From assembly GCA_965230615.1 (NCBI GenBank), contig OZ246012.1:806001-870000 (forward strand): a stretch of DNA of 64,000 bases, read 5' to 3'. The notes under the pieces were generated by a model that had not been told where the DNA came from, ran no database searches, and saw only the letters and a program-made list of their open reading frames with translations. The position numbers and the translations under genes are program-made. Below are positions 38,453 through 47,222 of the stretch, one piece after another (within the stretch, counting starts at the first letter, position 1; each line of letters opens with the position of its first letter). This DNA comes from G965230615 sp965230615 (GTDB lineage: Bacteria > Pseudomonadota > Gammaproteobacteria > HTCC5015).

Positions 38453-39170
38453 GAGCCGCCTCTCGTAGTTTTTTTGATTTCTCTATGCCTTCTTTGAGTC
38501 TAGTTTTTACTTCTTCAGCAAATAACATGGCATTTTCCGCAGCTTTGTCGATACTTTCTTGTTCACGCCTACTGTTGGCTTCTAAATTATTCACCGATCC
38601 ACCATACGAAAATATCGATTTATAGCATTCTCTCTCTATCAGTGAGCATCTGAAAACATCGACTCCTCCCGATGAAAACTCCCCTGCTAAGTGCTTCCCT
38701 GTTTTGGTAACTATTGCAGCGCTTAAGCGGTTAAACAATACGGCAAAAGGGATTTCGCGTTGAATCATACGGGAATTGTTTTTAATCATCTTAATGACTT
38801 TTACTGCTTTATTTGCATCCATCTGTGAAGCTTGGCAGGGAATGATTACCAAATCAGCCTGACTTAATGCAAAAGTAACAGTGTTGCTTGCTACCCCCTC
38901 TAAATCAACTAATACGAACGGTGCTTCGCTTCTAGCCTCTTCAATTACGTCAAGAATGTTGCTTTCGGAAACATCGTTAAATATGGTTATGTTATTGGGC
39001 TTCCCTTCTAAACTCGCCCATGCAGATAGATTTCTTTCGGGGTCAGCGTCAACAATAGAAACTTTGATGTTTTTTTCAGCACCTTGTCTGGCAAGCTCGC
39101 ACGCTAAGACAGTACACGCTGTTGTTTTTCCTGCGCCTCCCTTGCTTGATGCAAACACAATTACTGGCAT
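38445..39170 (-). CDS. parA: ParA-type partition ATPase
   Basis: 241 residues with a ribosome site GGAG before the ATG. A deviant Walker A is SKGGAGKTT near residue 9, the A' motif VDADPE near 40, and Walker B VLVDLEG near 85. This is the ParA/MinD class that positions plasmids on the nucleoid. It has no N-terminal helix-turn-helix, so it is the short ParA form. Next on the same strand is its probable partner. It converges on repA and reads away from the repeats at 39204-39328, a normal plasmid maintenance block. Confidence 0.92.
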   Translation of the reverse strand: MPVIVFASSKGGAGKTTACTVLACELARQGAEKNIKVSIVDADPERNLSAWASLEGKPNNITIFNDVSESNILDVIEEARSEAPFVLVDLEGVASNTVTFALSQADLVIIPCQASQMDANKAVKVIKMIKNNSRMIQREIPFAVLFNRLSAAIVTKTGKHLAGEFSSGGVDVFRCSLIERECYKSIFSYGGSVNNLEANSRREQESIDKAAENAMLFAEEVKTRLKEGIEKSKKLREAAHV

Positions 39171-39203
39171 TAGCCGACTCCAAAATAATTTTCGATATAT
39201 AAA

Positions 39204-39328
39204 TAGCTATTCCCTTAGCTAGCTAATGTCAACACCTATCTGCATAGCTAATTAGATAGCCGCCTCTCTAGCTAGCAATAATTAGCTGGATAGCTAGATT
39301 TTAATATATCTGCATATCTAGCTAGCTA
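39204..39328 (-). promoter_or_regulatory. parS: parA promoter with repeated TAGCTAGCTA operator/parS
   Basis: On the minus strand TTGACA (39232-39227), a 17-base spacer and TAGCTA (39209-39204) make a promoter for parA. TAGCTAGCTA (39216-39225) lies inside the spacer. Related units occur at 39268-39275, 39291-39297 and 39318-39328, together with a repeated TATCTGCATA phrase (39237 and 39307). This is a good candidate for the operator and centromere of the partition system. Confidence 0.65.
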
Positions 39329-39594
39329 CTTTTTAATTCATCAGTTTTCTATAAAAAGCTAACGTGAAGTTGAATTGTGTTGACAAAAGCAATCGTCATT
39401 ATATGTTCAATAATAATCAACGAATCAAAAGGAAGTTGGGTCGCACTCTATACTTTACTTATTATGGTTCACAACAAAATCAAGTATCACATATGTGTAC
39501 TTTTGGTGTCGTAATTCAATACTTTTAAAAAAACGGATGCTCTACAAAATAATTTAAATTAACTAAAAGAAAAATAAATAACGTCGAGATTGAA

Positions 39595-40059
39595 ATGAAA
39601 CAATATATTTTTATAAAAATAAAAGTGGCATTTTTAATAATATTCATTACCCCATTATCGGGATGCCACTATTTTGTTTCGTCGATAACGTCGGACATAT
39701 TGATGCCTGTTGAAAGTAAAACTAACACCAGTGGCTTTGATTCTACATGTCTAGGAAAGGAGCTAAACGATATATCGATCACCCAGAATGTTAGCTATCT
39801 ACCAGCTAAGAATATGTACAGTTATACATTCTCAGGTGGGAATATTATAAATAAAATTCTTTTGAAGAAGACTAAAGGTGCGCAGATCACGATAATACAT
39901 AGAGGGTTCTACAGAAATAATCTGGATGGCACTAATCTGAAAGAGGTATTAAAAAATATCACGTCTTTGAACGAAGCAATTAATCAATATTGCCATATTC
40001 AGTTGCCACATCCAGCCAAGAAAAAACTTGGCGTCAACCATTACTATAAAGAGAATTAG
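39595..40059 (+). CDS. Small lipoprotein, first of an RTX operon
   Basis: 154 residues with a lipoprotein signal peptide and lipobox PLSGC (Cys24). The mature part is about 130 residues with two further Cys and no recognised family. The next gene encodes a similar small lipoprotein, then the RTX protein. All read in the same direction. It may help surface assembly of the RTX protein, but this is inference from position. Confidence 0.7.
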   Translation: MKQYIFIKIKVAFLIIFITPLSGCHYFVSSITSDILMPVESKTNTSGFDSTCLGKELNDISITQNVSYLPAKNMYSYTFSGGNIINKILLKKTKGAQITIIHRGFYRNNLDGTNLKEVLKNITSLNEAINQYCHIQLPHPAKKKLGVNHYYKEN

Positions 40060-40116
40060 TATGCCGTAGATAATCAAAGAAAAATAAAAATAACAAAACC
40101 AAAGTAAGGATTTTTA

Positions 40117-40566
40117 ATGATATTTAGGAAAATTATATTTGCATCGCTTATATCTCAATCTCTTAGTGGATGCCATGCTTTAATAAATGCGTCATTACCT
40201 GAAGTTCGATCCATGACGAATGAGGAGATAATTCTACAAAATAATATGGATCGCCAATGCATTGAAAGAGGTTTGAATAAGTATAGTAGGTCACAGAATT
40301 TAATAACAATAAAAAATGATCAAAGTTCAAGTAATACCAAATCACACTTATACAATTACAAGCATAGCAAAGACGGCTTTTTTAGATCGATAAGAATTGT
40401 AACAAAAATAAATGGGGAGCATAAAGTCATAAGATATTCTGAGATCCCTGAAAGAATTAACAGACACACTTATGAAAATGACATGCATTCCGAGTCAAAG
40501 CTACTTTCTTACCTAAATGATAATTGTGGAAAAAATATATTTAAGTTAACCGAAATAGGAGAATAA
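40117..40566 (+). CDS. Second small lipoprotein, operon with RTX gene
   Basis: 149 residues, AAGGA 7 bases before the ATG, lipobox SLSGC (Cys19). It shares general layout with the preceding lipoprotein (similar length, a central basic strand region, late Cys), suggesting old duplication, but sequence likeness is weak. It ends 4 bases before the RTX start, so the two are surely cotranscribed. Confidence 0.75.
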   Translation: MIFRKIIFASLISQSLSGCHALINASLPEVRSMTNEEIILQNNMDRQCIERGLNKYSRSQNLITIKNDQSSSNTKSHLYNYKHSKDGFFRSIRIVTKINGEHKVIRYSEIPERINRHTYENDMHSESKLLSYLNDNCGKNIFKLTEIGE

Positions 40567-40570
40567 TAAA

Positions 40571-43500
40571 ATGACATGGAAGATAGAAGCAAAACGGCTA
40601 CCCATACCCGACTTCCCCGTTTTAGGGGAAATATTTGGCCATCTGTATATTGAAGTATGGGATGGATCGAATACTAGATATGCCCAATATAACGGGCTAG
40701 CTACCCATCCAGATACTGGTGAACCAACTCCAGCGGGGCCAGACGGATTTGATATAAAAATATTCGATGATCGGACGGTGGCACCAGAGGGAAATAGCCG
40801 ATCTTCAAATACACATGATGGAGTTTTGCTTTTTGAAGGGACGGAAGTGCAAGTAAAAGCCGCATTAGATTACGCAGATAGTGCAGCGAACTACTTAAAC
40901 AATCAAGACTATCGTTATATGACAATCCCGCATCAAACATTTACTGATGAAGACGGGAATACTGTACCGTTTTTTAATAGCAATGCTGTATTCAATAGCA
41001 TCGTTTTAGCAATGCAGCAAGCAGTTCCGATCTCCCAAGCTAGTATCGACGCAGCCAAAGACCTTGGGTTAATTAATCCAGGCTCAGACTTGAGTATGTA
41101 TCATGGCGTTAATTGGTCACCCAATACTGACGACCTACAAGGAACAGATATTTTAGTAACAGGTGGTCGAGAAGCCATCACCGGAAGTGAGTATTTCGAC
41201 AAAATTAAAGGTAGCTCCACAGGAGAAACACTGAAAGGCTCTGGTGGTGGTGATTACATAGATGCATCAGGTGGACATGACAAGATATATGGTGGAATCG
41301 GCGCTGACACTTTAATTGGTGATAGTGGTAATGACTCTCTTTACGGGGAATCTGGTGCTGATACTTTCTGGTTTAGCATGATAGATGGTGAGGACACCAT
41401 CTACGGTGGAGATGCCACGGATCGTATTGGTATTTTTTATAACAACAATACAGTTGCAAATAATCTAGAACTTGGACTCTCTGGGCTTACTCCCTTTGAT
41501 CTAGTGGGCACGGCAGCAGAAAGTGAAATTGCTAATTGGCAATATGAGATGTCTTACGGCGGCGGATATAAATCACTGTTTAATTGGGGAGGTGATCCAA
41601 CCGTTGAAGGTTCTACTGGCACGCTCGCTATCGATTTTGATAATTCAGGTTACTACGACATTGTTATTGAAAACTTTGCCAGCGGTGACTTTGGTATTCA
41701 TATTGAAGGCGCAGAGGAAGAAGACGAAGGTTCTGGAGGTATCGATCCTCATCCTTTCAGTAACCCTGGAGTGAATAGTAATGGCATTAATTGGGGCAGT
41801 GGCGGATTAGGTCTTGGCGAAGATCTAGTGGCTCTTGTTGTAGAACCTCGTGCTGACGAACCAATTGATGTTGGTGGCGGCATTGTTATTAACGCTGGCG
41901 AACAGGAATATGGCGCAGAAATTAGTGGCATCGGAATAAGTGGTGACGTTGCTGGAGGATCGCATGGTCTAGTAGCATTACCTGATCTTAGTGGCAATGG
42001 TTGGCCAGAAGCAAATATCGGAGCTGGCGTTCTTGGCGACCCGCATGTGGTTTCCTTTGATGGGCTGTTCTATGACTTCCAAGATACGGGTGAATTTACC
42101 CTTATCCAAAGCACCAACGAAAACCCTTTCACCGTGCAAGCGCGTATGCGTGAATGGGATTTAGGGGATGCAGTTGGCGACAAGTTTTCTGTCAATACCG
42201 CTATTGCAACAGAGCTTAACGGAGTGAAGGTTGGTTTCTATATCAAAGGAAGTCTGCCTTATGATTTAGCAGCGGCAGCAGCCGACAGTGATCCATACAA
42301 CGATGAGCAGCCTGTTCTCTATGTCGGTGACTATGGTTATTTACTGCCAGACCAAGGCATTATGCTAGTTGAGGATGGTTTCATTTATCGAAACGGCAAT
42401 GACTACACTGTTCGTAATGCTACGGGCGATACCATCACTGTCACTATGCATGATACGCATATTGATTTCAGAACATCTTCTCCTGATTCCAGAATGAATA
42501 ATGTCGAAGGAATGCTCGGTAACTTTGATGGTGATACCACCAATGACTTCAAGTTAGACAACGGTACTGACTTAGGCAGCTCCATCTCTACCAATACACT
42601 CTATGATGTGTTTGGCGAAGATTGGAGAATTACTCAAGGCGAATCACTCTTCCTTTACGGCGTAGGTGAAAATACCAGTAGCTTTAATAATCCTGATTTC
42701 GACAATGTTCAGCGTACACTTGCAGATTTCGATGCTGCATTAGTTGCAGCAGCAGAAAGCGCGGCTATTGCCGAAGGATTTGATCCAAACAGTGCTGTCT
42801 TTGAAGCAGCAGTCTTGGACTTCCTCGTGATGGGCTTTGTTGAATATGATGAAGCATGGCAGCAATTGGAACAGCAAACCGTTGTGCAAGCAGATATTAA
42901 CAATCCTTCTGATATTGTCATGGGAACAACGGGCAATGACTCAATTATTGGCACGCCTGACAAAGACTATATGATGGCTCTTGAGGGTGACGACACGATT
43001 TATGGTCGTGGTGACAACGATACGATTGTTGGTGGTGCTGGCAATGACATCATTTACGGTGAGGGGGGAGCTGATACCTATATCCATAATCAAGGTGACG
43101 GTAACGATACAATCAGTAGCGGTGAATATCTGTCGTTTGATGTGATTACCATGAATGATGCTGAGGGCAATAAGCTCACTGCGGATAATTTATTCTTTAA
43201 TGTGAATGGATACAATTTGCTTGTGACAAATCTACTCAGTGGTGAAACACTCACGCTAAAAGATATGTATTACTCAACAGGTAAAACCTTTGCATTCGTA
43301 AATGACATTGATGTTCGTGCTGCATTACCGATCAAAGGCAGTGATAGCGATGATGTGATTCATGGTACGGGTTACTCTGATACGTTAGAAGGTGGTTTAG
43401 GTAATGACACCATCTATGGAAAAACGGGTGCAGATACCTATATCCATAATCAGGGTGATGGCAGTGACACGATCTATGGTGGTGAGGCTAACTCTTCTGA

Positions 43501-44410
43501 CATCATCATTATGCATGATGATAATGGTGTAGAACTGGCACAGGAAGACATTGAGTTTGTAAAAAGCGGATGGGATTTACTTGTGACTAACCGCAATACA
43601 GATGAAAGCATTACCATTATCAATCAATTCGCTTTCACAGGTAAATTTATTGCCTCTGTGAATGGCATCAACGTACAGGGAGGACTTAATTTCCTTGGTA
43701 CAGATGCAGCCGAAAGCATTTATGGTACAGGTTATGGTGATACGCTCGAAGGTGGTTTAGGTGATGACGTTCTCACAGGTTATGGAGGGCTAGATACCTA
43801 TGTCCACAATCAAGGTGACGGCAACGACACCATTAATGGCGGTGAAGCTAATTCTTCCGATGCACTTATTCTACGCGATGATAATGGCGTTGAATTAGCG
43901 CAGGAAGATTTGCTTTATACAAGAAACTCACTTGATCTTGTCGTGACTAACCGCACCAGCGGAGAATCAGTCACTATTACCAATCAATTCGCTTTCACAG
44001 GTAAATTTATCGCTACCGTTAACGGTGTTAATGTCCAGTCGGGTATTAATTTTGTTGGCACAGATGCGGGTGATGATATTACAGGAACGAGCTATGGTGA
44101 CACGCTTATTGGTGGCTTATCTAATGACACATTGCGCGGCTCTAACGGTGCTGATTTATACATCCACAATGAAGGCGATGGTAGTGATATTCTTTACAGT
44201 GGCGAGGTCTTATCTTCTGACGTTATCAGTATGCGCGACAGTAACAATGTTGAAATTGCCGAGGCTGATTTGATGTTTAGCCAGATGGGGTACGACTTAG
44301 TGGTAACGAACATCAACAACAGTGAAACACTTGTCCTAAAGAGTATGTATTATTCTACGGGTCATACCTTCGATTATCTCAATGGCATTGATCTGGATAC
44401 CGTGCTATAG
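40571..44410 (+). CDS. RTX-type calcium-binding protein with VWD domain
   Basis: 1279 residues with AGGAG before the ATG and no Sec signal, as for type I secretion. Residues 1-190 form an unrecognised domain (GHLYIEVWDGSNTRYAQYNG and a later FNSIVLAMQQ). RTX nonapeptides (GGIGADTLIG, DSGNDSLYG) follow at about 205-275. A von Willebrand factor D domain (LGDPHVVSFDGLFYDF to NVEGMLGNFDGD) spans about 480-680. The C-terminal half has four tandem units of exactly 120 residues, each with an HNQGDGxDTI motif, starting every 360 bases from 43077. No toxin enzyme motif is visible. It is likely a secreted adhesin or matrix protein. No type I transporter genes are in the window. Confidence 0.88.
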   Translation: MTWKIEAKRLPIPDFPVLGEIFGHLYIEVWDGSNTRYAQYNGLATHPDTGEPTPAGPDGFDIKIFDDRTVAPEGNSRSSNTHDGVLLFEGTEVQVKAALDYADSAANYLNNQDYRYMTIPHQTFTDEDGNTVPFFNSNAVFNSIVLAMQQAVPISQASIDAAKDLGLINPGSDLSMYHGVNWSPNTDDLQGTDILVTGGREAITGSEYFDKIKGSSTGETLKGSGGGDYIDASGGHDKIYGGIGADTLIGDSGNDSLYGESGADTFWFSMIDGEDTIYGGDATDRIGIFYNNNTVANNLELGLSGLTPFDLVGTAAESEIANWQYEMSYGGGYKSLFNWGGDPTVEGSTGTLAIDFDNSGYYDIVIENFASGDFGIHIEGAEEEDEGSGGIDPHPFSNPGVNSNGINWGSGGLGLGEDLVALVVEPRADEPIDVGGGIVINAGEQEYGAEISGIGISGDVAGGSHGLVALPDLSGNGWPEANIGAGVLGDPHVVSFDGLFYDFQDTGEFTLIQSTNENPFTVQARMREWDLGDAVGDKFSVNTAIATELNGVKVGFYIKGSLPYDLAAAAADSDPYNDEQPVLYVGDYGYLLPDQGIMLVEDGFIYRNGNDYTVRNATGDTITVTMHDTHIDFRTSSPDSRMNNVEGMLGNFDGDTTNDFKLDNGTDLGSSISTNTLYDVFGEDWRITQGESLFLYGVGENTSSFNNPDFDNVQRTLADFDAALVAAAESAAIAEGFDPNSAVFEAAVLDFLVMGFVEYDEAWQQLEQQTVVQADINNPSDIVMGTTGNDSIIGTPDKDYMMALEGDDTIYGRGDNDTIVGGAGNDIIYGEGGADTYIHNQGDGNDTISSGEYLSFDVITMNDAEGNKLTADNLFFNVNGYNLLVTNLLSGETLTLKDMYYSTGKTFAFVNDIDVRAALPIKGSDSDDVIHGTGYSDTLEGGLGNDTIYGKTGADTYIHNQGDGSDTIYGGEANSSDIIIMHDDNGVELAQEDIEFVKSGWDLLVTNRNTDESITIINQFAFTGKFIASVNGINVQGGLNFLGTDAAESIYGTGYGDTLEGGLGDDVLTGYGGLDTYVHNQGDGNDTINGGEANSSDALILRDDNGVELAQEDLLYTRNSLDLVVTNRTSGESVTITNQFAFTGKFIATVNGVNVQSGINFVGTDAGDDITGTSYGDTLIGGLSNDTLRGSNGADLYIHNEGDGSDILYSGEVLSSDVISMRDSNNVEIAEADLMFSQMGYDLVVTNINNSETLVLKSMYYSTGHTFDYLNGIDLDTVL

Positions 44411-44442
44411 AGCAAGGACAACAAAGTTATAAACCATGAGTA

Positions 44443-44473
44443 GGGGCGGAGGCGAAAATCTCCGCCCCTTTTT
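44443..44473. terminator. Strong intrinsic terminator after the RTX gene
   Basis: Stem GGGGCGGAG/CTCCGCCCC (9 bp), 8-base loop, then TTTTT. It ends the plus-strand RTX operon and faces the stop of a convergent minus-strand gene. Confidence 0.9.
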
Positions 44474-44480
44474 CTGTTTG

Positions 44481-44753
44481 TTAGTTCACTTTGGATTTGT
44501 CGCGGATGATGGTTTTCATGCAGAAGCAATCTGCATATTTATTTTGCTCCTTTGTCATTTGAAGGCCATCAAGAACTTTACCTGTTTTAGTATTGAAGAT
44601 AACCGTTTCTCGGTTTTCATTATCGCAACTGGTATAGGCAACCATTGGCATGAAGAGTTTGTCAGCAGGAAGTTGCTCGAAATGGTTTTTCAAGAGATCA
44701 ATTAACTCTTCTGGAGTGAGATATTTCTCTTTTGTAATAAGTCTCGTAGGCAT
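44481..44753 (-). CDS. Hypothetical 90-residue protein
   Basis: 90 residues (YLTPEELIDLLKNHFEQLPA, then VIFNTKTGKVLDGLQMTKEQ) ending next to the RTX terminator on the opposite strand. Composition looks like a real soluble protein, but I recognise no family and see no good ribosome site. Confidence 0.5.
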   Translation of the reverse strand: MPTRLITKEKYLTPEELIDLLKNHFEQLPADKLFMPMVAYTSCDNENRETVIFNTKTGKVLDGLQMTKEQNKYADCFCMKTIIRDKSKVN

Positions 44754-45233
44754 CTATAAGAGATAGCAAAATCTAGAATATCGATCAACGTAAAAAATGA
44801 ACCGCTCTTAAACCTGCAAAACATATAAGATAGGAACGCTCTTTATATAAACGTCTACGTTACGCCCAAGCGTTCCTAAATTCTCTGCCGAAGCTGGTCC
44901 ATACACGTAGGGACTAGACCAGAGATAAGCCTAAGTAATTGAATAGATGCCCTGATCGATGGCGGGATATTCAGCCCAGAGAGATCAACCTCTACTAAAA
45001 CAAATAATCTAATTTGTAGGTTAAATCAATCAAAAAGCATTGACTGCATATTGCTGCACTTAGGGTATAGCCAAACAGCTCTGCTTACACGTCGCAGTTT
45101 TACTTGCTGCATTAAATTAAAAAACCACTCAAAGCGCATCGCATTTAGCAAACCACTTAAAATGCACCACAAAAGCCTTGCGGATATCGATATGCATCGC
45201 TACCCTGTACTTAGGTACGGTTATGGGGTGAGT
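44754..45233. other. Gene-free stretch before merR
   Basis: About 480 bases with no supported gene. It holds a 9-bp inverted repeat AGGAACGCT/AGCGTTCCT (from about 44831 to 44876) and a CTGGTC/GACCAG pair near 44905. Next to merR, ACCCTGTACTTAGGTACGGT (about 45202-45221) resembles the MerR dyad found downstream, so merR may have its own operator. Confidence 0.5.
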
Positions 45234-45629
45234 ATGTACACGATTGGACAGTTAGCCAAACAGGTTGGGGTCAATGTAGAAACGATCCGCTACTACGAGC
45301 GAAAGGGGCTTATTGAGCAACCATCTAAACCAAATCAGGGCTTTCGTCACTATAGCGAGGATCAGCTTTCTAGGGTACTTTTCATTAAGAAAGCCCAGAA
45401 TCTTGGCTTTGCACTGTCTGAAATCGCACTGCTTCTCGAACTCAGCCTTGCCAACTGCCATGATGTTGAGCAACTAGCAGCGGAAAAGCTCAAATCAATC
45501 AAGCAGAAGATAGAAGATTTGAAGAAGCTTGAGTCTAGCCTTACAGCACTGGTTGACCAGTGCCACAACAATCAGAATGCCAGTGAGTGCCCGATTATCA
45601 GGGCTTTAATTCCAACAGAAACCTCTTGA
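45234..45629 (+). CDS. merR: MerR mercury-responsive regulator
   Basis: 131 residues from the ATG at 45234 (GGGTGAG upstream); the longer frame start at 45051 is not needed. The winged helix-turn-helix MYTIGQLAKQVGVNVETIRY, with YYERKGLIEQP, is typical of the MerR family. The mercury ligands fit: Cys in LANCHDVEQ, Cys in VDQCHNN and Cys in ASECPII match the Cys82/117/126 triad. It should repress and, with Hg(II), activate the downstream mer promoter. It reads in the same direction as merT rather than divergently. Confidence 0.93.
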   Translation: MYTIGQLAKQVGVNVETIRYYERKGLIEQPSKPNQGFRHYSEDQLSRVLFIKKAQNLGFALSEIALLLELSLANCHDVEQLAAEKLKSIKQKIEDLKKLESSLTALVDQCHNNQNASECPIIRALIPTETS

Positions 45630-45657
45630 CTCCGTACTATGGTACGGTAGCTATACT
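45626..45657 (+). promoter_or_regulatory. mer promoter and MerR operator
   Basis: TTGACT (-35, overlapping the merR stop), then the dyad CCGTACTATGGTACGG, then TATACT (-10). The spacer is 19-20 bases, the stretched spacing that MerR regulators untwist. The dyad is perfect over 6 bp per arm and matches known mer operators in style. Confidence 0.85.
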
Positions 45658-45681
45658 CATACTCCAATAGTGGAGTATATG

Positions 45682-46032
45682 ATGAATAAAGAACCCCCCT
45701 TATTGCCTCTTGCTGGAGGCCTGCTAGCGGCTATAGGCGCTAGCCTTTGCTGTGTTGGGCCACTTGTGTTGCTCACGCTTGGCATTGGTGGATCATGGAT
45801 AAGTGGTCTATCTGCATTTGAAGCCTACCGCCCTCTGTTTATCGGAATAGTCGTACTTGTTTTGTCATGGGCAGGATGGAAACTCTACCGCCCCATCGAA
45901 TCTTGCAAAGAAGGAAGTATCTGCGCCATTCCTAAATACAGAACCAAATATCGAATACTCTTCTGGAGCATTCTTATATGTTCCGTACTGCTCATCTTTA
46001 GCCCTTATTTAATTGTGTGGATATATCAATGA
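45682..46032 (+). CDS. merT: MerT mercuric ion transporter
   Basis: 116 residues from the ATG at 45682, 6 bases after GGAG, the usual MerT length. Three membrane helices are visible. The Cys pair GASLCCVGPLVL lies in helix 1, and the second pair in ESCKEGSICAI lies on the cytoplasmic loop. It carries Hg(II) across the inner membrane and receives it from MerP, whose gene overlaps its stop. Hg(II) would then pass to MerA, which is missing here. Confidence 0.93.
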   Translation: MNKEPPLLPLAGGLLAAIGASLCCVGPLVLLTLGIGGSWISGLSAFEAYRPLFIGIVVLVLSWAGWKLYRPIESCKEGSICAIPKYRTKYRILFWSILICSVLLIFSPYLIVWIYQ

Positions 46033-46346
46033 AAAAAACAATTTTGACAATATCAGCCTATCTATTTTTTACTGCTTCGTTTTTCTCGCAAACTGCGTTT
46101 GCTACAGAAAAGAACGTTGCCTTACATGCGCCAACGATGAACTGTCCCGTTTGCCCCATAACGGTACGGAAGGCATTAAAAAAAATTGATGGGGTTCTAT
46201 CCGTGGAATCCAACTTTGAAGAAAAAACGTTCGTTATTACGTTTGATGACCAGAAAACCACAGAAGATATTTTAAAGAATGCAACATCAGATGCAGGTTA
46301 TCCCTCTACGGTAATTTCAGAGGAAAAAGGCAATAAAGATGACTAA
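46029..46346 (+). CDS. merP: MerP periplasmic mercury-binding protein
   Basis: 105 residues from the ATG at 46029, in an ATGA overlap with merT. A signal peptide (about 1-25, ending FATEK) precedes a heavy-metal-associated domain with the ligand motif MNCPVCPITVRKAL. It binds Hg(II) in the periplasm and hands it to MerT. The upstream in-frame start at 46017 would add four residues and is less likely. Confidence 0.93.
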   Translation: MKKTILTISAYLFFTASFFSQTAFATEKNVALHAPTMNCPVCPITVRKALKKIDGVLSVESNFEEKTFVITFDDQKTTEDILKNATSDAGYPSTVISEEKGNKDD

Positions 46347-46554
46347 AGACACAATACTCGAATCAATAATTACCTGCCCCCACTGCAAGCATCAGAAGAA
46401 AGAAATTATGCCTACGGATGCCTGCCAATGGTTTTACGAATGCGAAAATTGTAAAATACTGCTTAGACCAAATGAAGGTGATTGTTGCGTATATTGCTCA
46501 TTTGGATCAGTTCCATGCCCTCCAGTTCAGCAAGATAAATCATGCTGTGGCTAA
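46339..46554 (+). CDS. Small Cys-rich mer-operon protein
   Basis: 71 residues, overlapping merP by 8 bases. Two Cys pairs (CPHCKHQ and CENCK) look like a zinc ribbon, and GDCCVYCSFGSVPCPP near residues 47-62 adds a dense Cys cluster. I recall similar GDCCVYCSYG-type proteins beside merT/merP in other bacteria. It probably binds a thiophilic metal. Its exact job is unknown. Confidence 0.8.
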   Translation: MTKDTILESIITCPHCKHQKKEIMPTDACQWFYECENCKILLRPNEGDCCVYCSFGSVPCPPVQQDKSCCG

Positions 46555-46569
46555 CGAGATTACCATCTG

Positions 46570-46661
46570 TGTCAAAAGGGAACCCTTTTGACAGGAAAAA
46601 CACACCTCCGCTAAACCGCAGAAAATAAAGTCTTGAAAATGTCAAAAGGTCGTGTCAAAAC
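46570..46661. promoter_or_regulatory. Resolvase res-like site
   Basis: TGTCAAAAGGG and its exact complement flank AA at 46570-46593. Two direct copies, TGTCAAAAGG (46640-46649) and TGTCAAAAC (46653-46661), lie next to the resolvase start. Four half-sites just upstream of a serine resolvase is the layout of a Tn3-type res region, which would also repress the gene. Confidence 0.65.
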
Positions 46662-46667
46662 AAATGC

Positions 46668-47222
46668 ATGAAAATAGGTTATGCAAGAGTCTCAACTGGC
46701 GAACAAAATCTCGATCTACAACTCGATGAATTGAAAGCGGCTGGCTGCGAAAATATTTTTATCGATAAAGGCGTGAGTGGTTCTGTTATTGAGCGTGAAG
46801 GCTTATCTCAAGCAATCGATGCTACAGATGAGGGAGATACGCTCGTTGTATGGAAGCTCGATAGGCTTGGTAGGTCACTGGGGTTTCTATGTGGTTTGAT
46901 TGATGACTTAGGCAAAGAGGGAGCTGGCTTCCATAGTCTAACTGATGGTATTGATACCAGTACCAGCGGTGGCACACTGATTTTCCATGTAATGGGAGCA
47001 ATGGCACAGTTTGAACGTGACCTCATCCGTGAACGCACCAAAGCTGGAATGAAAGCAGCCAAACGACGTGGCAAGCATGTAGGTAGACCTCGCGCCCTAA
47101 CTGAGGGGCAGATTCAACATGCCAGTGAACTGATCTCCCAAGGGAAGACAAAGCGGGAAGTGGCCGAGTTACTAGGAGTTTCACCGAATACTGTGGGTAG
47201 AATACAAATAATGAAATACTAA
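46668..47222 (+). CDS. Serine resolvase (Tn3 type)
   Basis: 184 residues. The N-terminal catalytic domain begins MKIGYARVSTGEQNLDLQ with the nucleophile Ser9 in RVST. Conserved Arg residues lie in LDRLGRSL and FERDLIRERT. The C-terminal helix-turn-helix is TKREVAELLGVSPNTVGRI. It resolves cointegrates of a transposon, probably the one that brought the mer genes. No transposase gene is visible, so the transposon is incomplete here or ends outside. Confidence 0.92.
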   Translation: MKIGYARVSTGEQNLDLQLDELKAAGCENIFIDKGVSGSVIEREGLSQAIDATDEGDTLVVWKLDRLGRSLGFLCGLIDDLGKEGAGFHSLTDGIDTSTSGGTLIFHVMGAMAQFERDLIRERTKAGMKAAKRRGKHVGRPRALTEGQIQHASELISQGKTKREVAELLGVSPNTVGRIQIMKY

